From positions 310,001 through 374,000 of the forward strand of contig NZ_JASAMB010000003.1 in the NCBI RefSeq assembly GCF_029948125.1: a DNA stretch of 64,000 nucleotides, read 5' to 3'. The translations under genes were made by a program, and so were the position numbers. The notes under the pieces are model-generated. The model was not told where the DNA came from. It made no database searches and was given only the letters and a program-made list of their open reading frames with translations. The DNA is from Catellatospora sp. KI3. GTDB taxonomy: Bacteria > Actinomycetota > Actinomycetes > Mycobacteriales > Micromonosporaceae. Of this stretch, positions 1-7,938 are shown in pieces; position 1 is the stretch's first letter; every line of letters begins with the position of its first letter.

Positions 1-352
1 TGGGATGCCCGTCCTCGGAGACGACCCGCCAGGTGATCACGGTCGTGCCGTCGCCCAGGCGGGCGGAGAGCACGACTTCGAGCTCGGCGCCGGTGACGGT
101 CGGCTTCGCCTCGACCGGGTCACCCTGCGGGCCGTATACCTGGACGCCGCCTGGGACGCCGCGTACGGCTTCGTCGAACGTGAGCCGGACGCGGTCGGGT
201 GCGGTCCGCAGGATCGCACCCTCGGCGGGGTCGCTGCCGGTGAGGTGCGCGTGCGCGTGTGCCCGCCCGGGCAGGCCGAGCAGCATCGCGGGTACGAAGA
301 CCAGGACCAGCAGGGCCGTCGTGCGGATTCGCCGCGCGCGCCGGCCGGTCAT
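1..352 (-). CDS. CopC-domain copper resistance protein (YcnJ/CopCD type), 3' end outside window
   Basis: The gene runs off the left edge; 117 residues are visible from an ATG at 352. A hydrophobic signal segment (about residues 10-30, ending AHAHAH) is followed by a CopC-type beta-sandwich. It begins HLTGSDPAEGAIL and reaches the family hallmark TWRVVSEDGHP at the window edge. CopC domains bind Cu in the periplasm or at the cell surface through N-terminal His residues; the first mature residues here are His-rich. Many actinobacterial versions continue into a CopD membrane domain, which cannot be checked here. The start ATG overlaps the stop of ycnI (ATGA), so the two are translationally coupled and probably act together in copper handling. 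Confidence 0.85.
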   Translation of the reverse strand, partial: MTGRRARRIRTTALLVLVFVPAMLLGLPGRAHAHAHLTGSDPAEGAILRTAPDRVRLTFDEAVRGVPGGVQVYGPQGDPVEAKPTVTGAELEVVLSARLGDGTTVITWRVVSEDGHP

Positions 353-1119
353 GCCCGGCGGCGCTGTCGGACGAGCGCCGTGCCGCCGAGCAGCGAGCCG
401 AGCAGGCCGACCGCCAGGCTGGCGAACGTCAGTGCGCGGTCCGTTCCCGGTACCGGCGCAGCCTGGTGCGCCTGCCCGGAGTGCGAGCCGCCGGTGTCCG
501 TGTGGTGGAGCATGCCGTCTTCGGGCGCGGAGGTGGTGAAGCTCGGGGCGGGCAGCTCGAGGTCGTCGACGTTCCGGCCGTCCTGGGCGACCTCGATCCA
601 GGCGGCTTCGCCCTGCTCGCAGGTCTGGATGGTCGGGAAGGCGAGCTTGGTTCCCGGGGATTCGGGGAGCTGGACCGTGAGTTCGAGGACCTCGCGGTAG
701 CCGTCCGGAAGCGGGGTCTGCGCGCTGAACGTGACCGAGGCGGTCCGCTGCACGATCTTGTTGCCGTGGGGGTCCACCGCGGGCGGGTCGACCGTCTCCG
801 TCTGCTTGGCGATCGTCCAGAGTGCTGTCCGGGTGGGGGTCACCGAGGTGATCTGCGCCGGGATCTGAATGGTGATCCTGGTGGTGGGGGAGTTCCCGCA
901 GCCGTGCCCGACGCTGAACCTCAGCACGGCGTGGGCGCCTGCCGCGGTGGTGGACGGGGTGACGGTGACGTGTGCGCTCGCCGGTGAGGCGAAGCCGAAC
1001 AGGCTGATGGCCAGCGCGGCGGCACCGGCCTGGACGGCGCGCCGGGCCGGCCTTCGGGCCGGACGGCGGTCGCGCCGGTCGGCCTGGATCCGAGCGGATC
1101 CGATGTCACTGCGCCGCAT
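349..1119 (-). CDS. ycnI: YcnI-family (DUF1775) copper-associated membrane-anchored protein
   Basis: A 256-residue protein. The start ATG at 1119 has GAGG seven bases upstream; longer upstream readings lack coding character. A basic N-terminus and hydrophobic stretch end in SPASAHVTVTPS, so the mature protein starts at His, which is typical of the DUF1775/YcnI domain that binds Cu through an N-terminal His. The beta-sandwich domain covers about residues 48-190. A linker rich in H, S and T follows, then one C-terminal membrane helix (about 228-248) and an RQRRRA stop-transfer tail. The next gene encodes a CopC protein with an ATGA overlap, the usual ycnI-ycnJ pairing. The function, copper storage or delivery at the membrane, is known for the family and not shown by sequence alone. 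Confidence 0.9.
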   Translation of the reverse strand: MRRSDIGSARIQADRRDRRPARRPARRAVQAGAAALAISLFGFASPASAHVTVTPSTTAAGAHAVLRFSVGHGCGNSPTTRITIQIPAQITSVTPTRTALWTIAKQTETVDPPAVDPHGNKIVQRTASVTFSAQTPLPDGYREVLELTVQLPESPGTKLAFPTIQTCEQGEAAWIEVAQDGRNVDDLELPAPSFTTSAPEDGMLHHTDTGGSHSGQAHQAAPVPGTDRALTFASLAVGLLGSLLGGTALVRQRRRA

Positions 1120-1190
1120 GTCGCATCCTCGCACCTGGGCACGGGTCGGCTCGCCGTGTTGGTCCGGGTGCGGGTTCGCCGACGGGTCGC

Positions 1191-1218
1191 ATTGATTCGA
1201 CCAACAGGTCGAATCAAT
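1191..1218. promoter_or_regulatory. Perfect 12-bp dyad upstream of ycnI, candidate operator
   Basis: ATTGATTCGACC (1191-1202), loop AACA, then GGTCGAATCAAT (1207-1218). All 12 bp pair perfectly, and the site lies 72 bp upstream of the ycnI start in the divergent ycnI/tautomerase gap. It is A+T-richer than its surroundings and has no U-run, so an operator seems more likely than a terminator. The binding protein is unknown. Confidence 0.55.
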
Positions 1219-1281
1219 GTCAAGTATGTGAACCGATGACGGCCCTCGCATTGCGGCGGTGCAGGCAGCGCGGTACCGTGC

Positions 1282-1310
1282 GTTCACGAGGGTGAACTGA
1301 AGTCGATAAC
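1282..1310 (+). promoter_or_regulatory. Candidate promoter with GTTCAC/GTGAAC dyad for the tautomerase gene
   Basis: GTTCAC-GAGG-GTGAAC (1282-1297) is a perfect 6-bp dyad with a 4-bp spacer. A possible -35 TTCACG (1283-1288) lies inside it, with -10-like GATAAC 16 bp downstream (1305-1310). The outer half-sites GTTC/GAAC and 16-bp length match the IclR-type sites near kduI, but the centre differs. Confidence 0.35.
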
Positions 1311-1338
1311 CTGGACAGCCGGTAAAGGGAGGGGCGCC

Positions 1339-1563
1339 ATGCCCAACATCACCGTCGAACTGCTCGCGGGCCGGTCCGTGGAGCAGCGCAGGGCTTTCGC
1401 CCGGGCCGTGACCGACAACGCCGTCGAGATCCTCGGAGCCCGTCCGCAGGACGTCCGCATGGTGTTCACCGAGATCACCGCGGATGTCGTGGCCAACGGA
1501 GGTGTGCTGGCCAGCGAGGACGCCTCCCGCGCCGGTGTGCTGGCGGCGCTCGAGAAGCACTGA
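1339..1563 (+). CDS. 4-oxalocrotonate tautomerase-like protein
   Basis: A 74-residue protein starting Met-Pro-Asn-Ile-Thr-Val. After Met removal, Pro2 becomes the N-terminal proline that is the catalytic base in the tautomerase superfamily. The length fits the short 4-OT class (about 60-75 residues), as does the pattern of a beta-strand, a helix with EQRRAFARAVTDNAVEILG, and a second strand RMVFTEI. A GGGAGG ribosome site lies just upstream (about 1326-1331). Such enzymes interconvert 2-hydroxymuconate and oxalocrotonate-like keto-enols, but the substrate here cannot be deduced. It is a single-gene unit ending in a strong terminator shared with convergent iclR. Confidence 0.85.
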   Translation: MPNITVELLAGRSVEQRRAFARAVTDNAVEILGARPQDVRMVFTEITADVVANGGVLASEDASRAGVLAALEKH

Positions 1564-1569
1564 CACCGC

Positions 1570-1603
1570 ATGAGGCCGGCCCGTGGGGACGGGCCGGCCT
1601 CAT
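1570..1603. terminator. Bidirectional stem-loop terminator
   Basis: A 15-bp perfect stem (1570-1584 with 1589-1603) and a GGGG loop sit between the convergent tautomerase and iclR genes. Confidence 0.8.
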
Positions 1604-1620
1604 CGTCGTGTCGGCGCGGG

Positions 1621-2412
1621 TCAGCGCACCAGCCTGTTGTCGCGCATCGCCGAGAGGCGGGCCTTCACGCTCAGCAGGGTCTCGATGATGAAGTCCTCCC
1701 GGCCCTTCTTGAGGCGGCTGATCGGGACCGCGATGCTCAGGGCGTCGACCGACTGGTGCGAGAAGGGCAGCGCGACGCCGAAGCAGCGCACGCCCAGGCA
1801 GGATTCCTCGGTCTCCTCGGCGTAGCCGAGCTGGGCGGCCTTGTCGATGGTCGCCAGCAGGGCGTCCCGGTTGGTGATCGTCTGGGCGGTGATCGCCTTG
1901 ATCTGGTGCGGGACGAACGTGCCGCGGACGTCCTCGGGCATCTCCGCCAGCATGGCCCGGCCCAGGGCCGTGCTGTAGGCGGGCAGGCGGCGGCCGACGG
2001 CCGAGTACATGCGCAGCGGGCGCTTGGACTCGCGCTTGGCGGTGTAGATGACCTCGGCGCCCTCCAGGCGGCCCAGGTGCACCGTCTCTTCGGTGGCGGC
2101 CGCGATCTCGTCCATCACGGCGCTGGCGCGCGCCAGCACCGGGTCGCCGTCGATGTAGGCGGAGCTGACCGTCAGGGTGTGCACGCCGAGCCGGTAGACG
2201 CTGCCGGTCTGGTCGGTGTCCAGCCATCCGCGCGCGCACATGGTGCGCAGGAGCGCGTGCAGGCTGCTCTTCGGGATGCCGAGTCGGGTGGCCAGCTGCA
2301 GCTGGGTGCCGGGGCCGTTGGCCGCGATGTCGTCCAGGACGTCGAGGACGCGTGCCGCGGATTTGACCTCCGAGGTGGCGGAGCTGCTGGTGACCGTCTT
2401 GTCCGCGTCCAC
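1621..2412 (-). CDS. IclR-family transcriptional regulator
   Basis: A 263-residue protein from GTG 2412, chosen because GAGGAG lies six bases upstream. The frame stays open to a GTG at 2460, which has no ribosome site. An N-terminal winged HTH (about residues 17-75, with QLQLATRLGIPKSSLHALLRTM) is followed by an IclR effector domain (about 90-260) with the usual LGRAMLAEMP and LGYAEETEESCLGVRCFGVAL segments. IclR proteins bind small carbon-source metabolites and usually repress adjacent catabolic operons. The gene is divergent from kduI, and GTTC..GAAC-type sites lie in the shared gap and again before the ThuA/AA5 gene. It is therefore the likely controller of uronate use in this window; the effector is unknown. 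Confidence 0.92.
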   Translation of the reverse strand: MDADKTVTSSSATSEVKSAARVLDVLDDIAANGPGTQLQLATRLGIPKSSLHALLRTMCARGWLDTDQTGSVYRLGVHTLTVSSAYIDGDPVLARASAVMDEIAAATEETVHLGRLEGAEVIYTAKRESKRPLRMYSAVGRRLPAYSTALGRAMLAEMPEDVRGTFVPHQIKAITAQTITNRDALLATIDKAAQLGYAEETEESCLGVRCFGVALPFSHQSVDALSIAVPISRLKKGREDFIIETLLSVKARLSAMRDNRLVR

Positions 2413-2471
2413 CGCGGCCTCCTCGTCAATCAATTCCGGTGCATGTTGGCGACGTACCACACTAAACCACA

Positions 2472-2487
2472 GTTCACATGGAGAGAC
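2472..2487. promoter_or_regulatory. IclR operator-like site upstream of iclR
   Basis: GTTCACATGGAGAGAC matches the kduI-proximal site GTTCACATAGCGGAAC at 12 of 16 positions. It lies just upstream of a possible minus-strand -10 TAGTGT (2459-2464), a position suited to autoregulation. It is imperfect as a dyad. Confidence 0.4.
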
Positions 2488-2500
2488 CGACTTCGGCCCC

Positions 2501-2530
2501 TTGACTCGTGATCGAAGCCATAGGTATCGT
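2501..2530 (+). promoter_or_regulatory. Promoter of the kduID-transport operon
   Basis: TTGACT (2501-2506), an 18-bp spacer and TATCGT (2525-2530) fit a housekeeping promoter. Transcription would begin near 2537, which supports the TTG start of kduI at 2580 over earlier in-frame starts. Confidence 0.65.
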
Positions 2531-2538
2531 CGCGTTCA

Positions 2539-2554
2539 GTTCACATAGCGGAAC
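2539..2554. promoter_or_regulatory. IclR operator-like dyad at the kduI transcription start
   Basis: GTTCACATAGCGGAAC is a partial palindrome (GTTCnnnTAnnnGAAC) placed right after the predicted start point, a classic repressor position. Related sites occur at 2472 and twice at 10616-10661. Confidence 0.6.
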
Positions 2555-2579
2555 CGGGTTCACAAACGAGGAGCAAGTT

Positions 2580-3395
2580 TTGATCGAGGTAAGGTACTCC
2601 GCATCGCCGTCCAGCGTGGAGACGGCGACGAACGCGGACCTGCGGAAGAACTTTCTCGTCGACAGCCTGTTCCGCACCGGCGAGGTGCGCGGGGTGTACA
2701 CCCACGACGACCGCCTGGTCGTCGGCGGCGCGGTCCCCGGCGCCGGCCAGCTCGAGCTGCCGGCCTGGGAGGTGCTCGGCACACCGTCGCACCTGACCCG
2801 CCGCGAGCTCGGCATCGTCAACGTCGGCCAGCCCGGCCACGTGCTGGTCGACGACGAGAAGTTCGAACTGCGCCACCTCGACGGGCTGTTCGTCGGCCGC
2901 GGCAGCGAGGTCGTGTTCGCCGGCGCCGAGGCGGCGTTCTACTTCGTCTCCGCCCCGGCGCACGCGGCCTACCCCACGGCCCTGCTGAGCCACTCGGCGA
3001 TCGAGCCGGTCAAGCTGGGCACGCCGCAGGGCGCGAGCGAGCGCAGCCTCTACCGGTACGCCTGGGGCCAGGAACTGCAGACGGCGGTGCTCCAGTTCGG
3101 CGTGACCGTCATCGCCGACGGCTCCGTCTGGAACACGTTCCCGCCGCACCTGCACGACCGGCGCACCGAGGTCTACCTGTACGTCGACCTCGACGAGAAC
3201 GCCCGGATCTTCCACCTGATGGGCCAGCCCGGCGCCGCCCGGCACCTCGTCGTCCGCGACCGCGAGGCCGTCATCTCCCCGCCGTGGTCGATCCACTCGG
3301 GCGTCGGCACCGGCTCGTACGCCTTCATCTGGGCCATGGGCGGCGAGAACAACGACTACACCGACCTGACGCCGGTGGCGCTGGAGGACCTGTGA
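2580..3395 (+). CDS. kduI: 5-keto-4-deoxyuronate isomerase KduI
   Basis: A 271-residue cytosolic cupin enzyme, close to the usual 278. It isomerises 5-keto-4-deoxyuronate to 3-deoxy-D-glycero-2,5-hexodiulosonate in pectin/uronate breakdown. I chose TTG 2580 because GAGGAG (2568-2573) sits six bases upstream and the predicted transcript starts near 2537; the reading from ATG 2508 would begin before the transcript does. The second cupin shows the metal-site segment NTFPPHLHDRRTEVYLY, in which the two His and Glu match the KduI zinc ligands. A late ISPPWSIHSGVGTGSYAFIW stretch is also nearly invariant in KduI. The stop overlaps the GTG of kduD (GTGA). First gene of a seven-gene operon. Confidence 0.93.
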   Translation: MIEVRYSASPSSVETATNADLRKNFLVDSLFRTGEVRGVYTHDDRLVVGGAVPGAGQLELPAWEVLGTPSHLTRRELGIVNVGQPGHVLVDDEKFELRHLDGLFVGRGSEVVFAGAEAAFYFVSAPAHAAYPTALLSHSAIEPVKLGTPQGASERSLYRYAWGQELQTAVLQFGVTVIADGSVWNTFPPHLHDRRTEVYLYVDLDENARIFHLMGQPGAARHLVVRDREAVISPPWSIHSGVGTGSYAFIWAMGGENNDYTDLTPVALEDL

Positions 3396-4171
3396 CCGCC
3401 CGGCCCGCCGCGGACCTCCGCTCGCCGTTCGACCTGAGCGGCCGCTGCGCCGTCGTGACCGGCGCCGGCCGCGGCCTGGGGCAGGCCATCGCCCGCGGGC
3501 TCGCCCAGGCGGGCGCCGACCTGGTGCTGCTGGGCCGGCCGGGTAGCCACTCGGCCACCCGCGACCAGCTGGCCGGGTTCGGCGGCACCGTGGCGACCGT
3601 CGACCTCGACGTCAGCGACCACGATGCCATCGAGCGCGTCGCCGCGCAGGTCAACCGCGACCGCCAGGTCGACATCCTGGTCAACAATGCGGGCGTCATC
3701 GACCGCGAGGACTCGGTGGACGTGAGCCGGCAGTCCTGGAACCGCGTGGTGGACGTCAACCTGACCGGCCTGTTCCTCCTCTGCCAGCAGTTCGGGCGCC
3801 CGATGACCGAGCGCGGGCAGGGCAAGATCGTCAACGTCGCGAGCCTGCTCTCCTTCCAGGGCGGACTCCGCGTCGCGGCGTACGCCGCCAGCAAGCACGG
3901 CGTCGCCGGGGTCACCAAGGCCCTGGCCAACGAGTGGGGCCGCTTCGGCGTGCAGGTCAACGCCATCGCGCCCGGCTACATGAACACCGACAACACGACC
4001 GCGCTGCGGGCGGACCCGGACCGCTCCCGGTCCATCCTCGAGCGCATCCCGGCTGGTCGCTGGGGAGACGCCGCCGACATCGCCGGAGCGGCCGTCTTCC
4101 TGAGCTCCGCCGCCGCCGACTACGTCAACGGCCACGTCCTGGTCGTCGACGGAGGCTGGATGGCCCGCTGA
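3392..4171 (+). CDS. kduD: 2-dehydro-3-deoxy-D-gluconate 5-dehydrogenase KduD (SDR)
   Basis: A 259-residue short-chain dehydrogenase from a GTG that overlaps the kduI stop. It has the NAD(P) motif TGAGRGLG (about residues 24-31), NNAG (about 97-100), catalytic Ser in NVASL, and YAASK (Tyr/Lys pair). The segment APGYMNTDNTTALRAD is typical of KduD and not of general 3-oxoacyl reductases. KduD reduces the KduI product to 2-keto-3-deoxygluconate. No KDG kinase or aldolase lies in this window, so the pathway must finish elsewhere. The context (kduI before it, importer after it) makes the assignment firm. Confidence 0.92.
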   Translation: MTARPAADLRSPFDLSGRCAVVTGAGRGLGQAIARGLAQAGADLVLLGRPGSHSATRDQLAGFGGTVATVDLDVSDHDAIERVAAQVNRDRQVDILVNNAGVIDREDSVDVSRQSWNRVVDVNLTGLFLLCQQFGRPMTERGQGKIVNVASLLSFQGGLRVAAYAASKHGVAGVTKALANEWGRFGVQVNAIAPGYMNTDNTTALRADPDRSRSILERIPAGRWGDAADIAGAAVFLSSAAADYVNGHVLVVDGGWMAR

Positions 4172-4212
4172 CCCTGGCCTCCAGCGCACCGAACCCGCAC
4201 CATACAACGACA

Positions 4213-4239
4213 CTGCCGCCACCAGCCGTCCGGCGGCAG
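4213..4239 (+). terminator. Stem-loop between kduD and the binding-protein gene
   Basis: CTGCCGCC (4213-4220) pairs with GGCGGCAG (4232-4239), followed by a T/C-rich run. The following genes share orientation and theme, so it may be an attenuator or mRNA-stability hairpin instead of a full stop. The rest of the 136-bp gap shows nothing else except a GAGGA ribosome site. Confidence 0.5.
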
Positions 4240-4307
4240 CTTTCGCTCTCTGCTTGTGCCACCCCTCCCGCCGGATCCTCCGGCACTGAAGAGAACGAGG
4301 AACCATC

Positions 4308-5393
4308 ATGAGAATCGCGTTTCGTCCCACCGCAGTCTTATTGACCCTGTCGCTGGCGGCCGCCGCCCTGGCCGGATGCAGCGAGGAAGCAGCCGGGGAC
4401 AAGGACCCCGCCAACGCGGGCGCCTGCAAGCCCGCTGACGTCAAACTGGTGGGCCAGGTCCGCAACGAGTCCAACCCCTACGAGGCCTCCTGGCTCGCCG
4501 GCGGCGACGACTTCGCCAAGTCGGTGGGCCTCACCCAGCAGCGCCTCACCTACGGCGGTGACTCCACCAAGCAGCAGGAGCAGATCAGCCAGCTCCTCGC
4601 CGGCGACACCAAGTGCCTGGTCATGAACGTGCTCCCCAACGGCGACTCGGACACCGCGCCGATCGTCAAGGGCGCCGACAAGGCCGGCGCCTACCTCGTC
4701 ACCCAGTGGAACAAGCCGGCCGACCTCAACCCGGCCGACTACAAGACGTGGATCAGCCACATCACCTACAACGGCGTCGAGTCCGGCCAGCAGATCGGTG
4801 ACGCGCTCGTCAAGGCGGTCGGCGGCTCGGGCGGCATCATCGCGCTGCAGGGCGTCCTCGACACCGCGGCCGCCAAGGACCGGTTCGCCGGCCTCCAGGT
4901 GTCGCTGAAGAACAACCCCGGCGTCCAGCTGCTCGACCAGCAGACCGCCAACTTCTCCCGCGCCGAGGCGCTGACGGTCACCAAGACGCTGCTGGCCAAG
5001 CACGGTGACAAGGTCAAGGGCATCTGGGCCGCCAACGACGACATGGCGCTGGGCGCGCTGGAGGCACTCCAGCAGACCGGCCGCACCGGCAAGGTGGCCG
5101 TCGTCGGCATCGACGCCGTTCCCGACGCCGTCAAGGCGGTCCAGGGCGGAACCATGACCGCGACCGTCTCCAGCGACGGCACCTGGCAGGGCGCCATCGG
5201 CCTGGCGATCGGGTTCTGCGTCGCGACCGGCAAGCTGCAGGTCAAGGACATCGCCGCCGCCAGCCGGGCGTTCTTCGCCGAGCAGTTCCTGATCACCAAG
5301 GACAACGCCGCCGACTTCGCCCAGCCGAAGACGAACCCGTCGGACTTCGAGTGCGGCAACGTCTTCAAGCGTGTGGCCGGGCCCCTGAAGTGA
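4308..5393 (+). CDS. Sugar ABC transporter substrate-binding lipoprotein (CUT2/RbsB type)
   Basis: A 361-residue exported lipoprotein. A positively charged start and hydrophobic stretch lead to the lipobox LAGC (Cys24), then a charged linker. The fold is the periplasmic binding type-1 class used by ribose/rhamnose-like importers: KLVGQVRNESNPYEASW strand-helix, later AANDDMALGALEALQQTG and VVGIDAVPDAVKAV. It should capture the sugar or uronate for the two permeases downstream. Codon 11 (4338-4340) is TTA, very rare in such genomes. The stop overlaps the GTG of the permease. The substrate is not readable from sequence; neighbours suggest a hexuronate or pectin-derived oligomer. Confidence 0.88.
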   Translation: MRIAFRPTAVLLTLSLAAAALAGCSEEAAGDKDPANAGACKPADVKLVGQVRNESNPYEASWLAGGDDFAKSVGLTQQRLTYGGDSTKQQEQISQLLAGDTKCLVMNVLPNGDSDTAPIVKGADKAGAYLVTQWNKPADLNPADYKTWISHITYNGVESGQQIGDALVKAVGGSGGIIALQGVLDTAAAKDRFAGLQVSLKNNPGVQLLDQQTANFSRAEALTVTKTLLAKHGDKVKGIWAANDDMALGALEALQQTGRTGKVAVVGIDAVPDAVKAVQGGTMTATVSSDGTWQGAIGLAIGFCVATGKLQVKDIAAASRAFFAEQFLITKDNAADFAQPKTNPSDFECGNVFKRVAGPLK

Positions 5394-6388
5394 CCTCGAC
5401 ATCCGGGGTCGCCGCGCCTCGCCGTATCTTCCGGCGGGGCGCGGCGTTTCGCGACGCTGGCCCACCGGTCGCGCTGGTCGCCATCTTCCTGATGTTCGCG
5501 GCCCTGAGCCCGCAGTTCCGCAGCATCGAGAACGTCCAGAACATCGTCGACGCCGCCGCGGTGCTCGCCGTGGTCACCTGCGGCATCACGTTCGTACTGA
5601 TGATGGGGTCCATCGACCTCTCGGCCGCAGGCGTGATGGGCGCCTCGGCCCTGACCGTGTCGCTGCTGGTGGCCAACAACCGCAACGACAACGACTTCGG
5701 CCTCGCCGGCGTCGCGGTCGCGGTCCTGCTGGGCTGCGTGTTCGGCTGCCTGAGCGGGCTCGCGCTGGTCCTGCTGAAGGTGCCGTCGTTCATGGCGACG
5801 CTGGGGGTGTCGGCGATCGGGCTCGGCGTCGCGACCCTCATGTTCGCCGGCGTGCAGCCCAACATCTCCGACGCCATGCTCAAGGGCTGGGCGATCGAGC
5901 GCCTCCTCGGGCTGTCCTACCTCACCTGGATCGCCGCCGCGTGCGTCCTGGCGGGCTGGCTCGTCCAGCGCTACACCAGGCTCGGCCGGTACGCCTTCGC
6001 GATCGGCGGCGCCGAGGAGGTGCTCACGCTGTCCGGGGTCCGGGTGAAGCCGTACAAGGTCGCGGTGTTCACCCTCGCCGGCGCCTTCTACGGGCTGGGC
6101 GGGGTCATGGTGACCAGCCAGCTCGGCGCCGGCCTCGTCCAGGCCGGCAACGGCTACGACTTCTCGGCCATCACCGCCGCCGTCGTCGGCGGAACCCTGC
6201 TCACCGGCGGCCGCGGCGGCATCCTGCACTCCGCCGTGGGCGTCGTGCTCGTCATGGTGCTCACGAACGGTCTCGTGCAGGTCGGGGTCAGCCCCTACTG
6301 GCAGGGCGGCGTCGAGGGCCTCATCGTCGTGGCCGCGGTCGCCGTCGCGGTCATCCCGCAGCGTCGAAGGAACCAGGTGGTCAAGTGA
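5390..6388 (+). CDS. Sugar ABC transporter permease (RbsC family), first
   Basis: A 332-residue integral membrane protein from GTG 5390, overlapping the previous stop (GTGA). About eight to ten hydrophobic helices are visible. It carries the family signatures TFVLMMGSIDLSAAGVMG near the second helix pair and YAFAIGGAEEVLTLSGVRVKPYKVAVF in the EAA-like cytoplasmic loop. It also has VVGGTLLTGGRGG near the end. It forms the transmembrane path of a CUT2-type importer, probably as a heterodimer with the second permease at 7935. The stop overlaps the GTG of the ATPase gene. Confidence 0.9.
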   Translation: MTSTSGVAAPRRIFRRGAAFRDAGPPVALVAIFLMFAALSPQFRSIENVQNIVDAAAVLAVVTCGITFVLMMGSIDLSAAGVMGASALTVSLLVANNRNDNDFGLAGVAVAVLLGCVFGCLSGLALVLLKVPSFMATLGVSAIGLGVATLMFAGVQPNISDAMLKGWAIERLLGLSYLTWIAAACVLAGWLVQRYTRLGRYAFAIGGAEEVLTLSGVRVKPYKVAVFTLAGAFYGLGGVMVTSQLGAGLVQAGNGYDFSAITAAVVGGTLLTGGRGGILHSAVGVVLVMVLTNGLVQVGVSPYWQGGVEGLIVVAAVAVAVIPQRRRNQVVK

Positions 6389-7938
6389 GCGTCCCAGCCG
6401 AACGGGAGCCCGCGACGCCCGCGCCGGTGCCGGCGTTGGAGGTGCGCGGCCTCGTCAAGCACTACCCGGGCGTGAAGGCACTCGACGGCGTCGACCTGGT
6501 GGTCCGGCAGCACGAGGTCCTGGGCCTGGCCGGCGAGAACGGCGCGGGCAAGTCCACGCTGCTCAAAGCGCTGGTCGGCCTGGTCACCCCCGACGCCGGC
6601 GAGATCTACGTCCGCGGTGAGGCCGTCAAGCTGCGCAGCGTCGTCGACGCCGCGAACCACGGCATCGGGATGGTGTTCCAGGAGCAGTCCCTGGTGCCCA
6701 ACCTGACCGCCGCGGAGAACATCCTGCTCGGCGGCGAGGGCGCCGCGGTCCGCCGCGGCGTCTACCGCTGGGACGTCATGCGCCGCCTGGCCCAGGAGCA
6801 GCTCGACAAGATCGGTTCGAACATCGACCCCCTGGCCCGCACCGACACGCTCTCCTTCGCCGACCGGCAGATGGTCGAGATCGCGAAGGTGCTGCGCATC
6901 GAGCAGCGCAGCCAGCACCCGCCGGTCATCATCCTGGACGAACCGACCTCGGTGCTGGAGTCCAAGGAGATCGACACCCTGTTCGCGCAGATCCGCCGGC
7001 TGCGCGAGTTCGCCTCGGTCGTCTTCGTCTCCCACCGGCTCGACGAGGTGCTGGACGTGTGCGACCGGGTGACCGTGCTGCGCGGCGGCCGGTCGGTCGG
7101 CGAGGTCGCCACGGCCGGCGCCGTCCCGCGCGAGCTGCACCGGATGATGATCGGGTCCACCGGATCCGACGACCACTACCACGAGAACGCCGCCGCGGCC
7201 GTCGCCGCCGAGCAGCCCCGGCTGTCCGTACGCGGGCTGTCGGGCAGGTCGTTCCGCGACATCGACCTGGACGTCGCGGCAGGTGAGATCGTGGCGATCG
7301 TCGGCGTGCACGGATCCGGCCGCGAGGACGTCTGCCGCGCCCTGTTCGGCATCGAACCGACGACCGCCGGTGAGATCCGGATGGACGGCAAGAGGATCAG
7401 CCTCCCCAACACCCGGGCCGCGTGCGCCGCGGGCATCGGCTACGTGCCGGCCGAGCGCAAGACAGAAGGCATGGTCGGCCCGATGTCGGTGGCCGAGAAC
7501 ATGACCCTGACCAAGCAGAAGGCCCGCTGCGCCGGCCCCTTCGTGGCACCCCGGAAACAGGCCGGCCTGGTCGACCGCTGGATCGAGCGGCTGTCCATCC
7601 GTACGCCCGGCCGCGACACCCCCATCCAGCGGCTGTCCGGCGGCAACCAGCAGAAGGTGGTGCTGGCCCGGTGGCTGATCGGCGGCGACATCCGGCTGCT
7701 CCTGCTGGACCACCCGACCCGCGGCCTGGACGTCGGCGCCCGCTCGGAGGTCTACCGGCTGATGCGTGAACTCGCCGCGGGCGGCGTCGCGACCGTACTG
7801 CTGGCCGACAGCCTCGAGGAGGCGATCGGCCTGGCCGACCGCATCCTGGTCATGAACGACGGACGGGTCGCCGCCGAGGTCGCCTGCCCCAACGGGGGCA
7901 AGCCCAGCCCTCTGGACCTCGTGAAAGAGATGGTATGA
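6385..7938 (+). CDS. Sugar ABC transporter ATP-binding protein with two nucleotide-binding domains (RbsA family)
   Basis: A 517-residue protein from GTG 6385. The N-terminal ATPase domain has Walker A GENGAGKST (about residues 52-60) and Walker B VIILDEPTS. Its signature region reads LSFADRQM instead of LSGGQ. The second domain has a degenerate Walker A (GVHGSGRED), a canonical RLSGGNQQK signature and LLLDHPTRGLDVG. This one-good, one-weak arrangement is normal for RbsA/XylG/MglA proteins. It powers import through the permeases on either side and overlaps both neighbours by four bases. Confidence 0.92.
   Translation: MSVPAEREPATPAPVPALEVRGLVKHYPGVKALDGVDLVVRQHEVLGLAGENGAGKSTLLKALVGLVTPDAGEIYVRGEAVKLRSVVDAANHGIGMVFQEQSLVPNLTAAENILLGGEGAAVRRGVYRWDVMRRLAQEQLDKIGSNIDPLARTDTLSFADRQMVEIAKVLRIEQRSQHPPVIILDEPTSVLESKEIDTLFAQIRRLREFASVVFVSHRLDEVLDVCDRVTVLRGGRSVGEVATAGAVPRELHRMMIGSTGSDDHYHENAAAAVAAEQPRLSVRGLSGRSFRDIDLDVAAGEIVAIVGVHGSGREDVCRALFGIEPTTAGEIRMDGKRISLPNTRAACAAGIGYVPAERKTEGMVGPMSVAENMTLTKQKARCAGPFVAPRKQAGLVDRWIERLSIRTPGRDTPIQRLSGGNQQKVVLARWLIGGDIRLLLLDHPTRGLDVGARSEVYRLMRELAAGGVATVLLADSLEEAIGLADRILVMNDGRVAAEVACPNGGKPSPLDLVKEMV

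Noticed and set aside
2508..2579. A longer KduI N-terminus from ATG 2508
   Set aside because: The predicted transcription start (about 2537) and operator fall inside it, and TTG 2580 has an ideal ribosome site.
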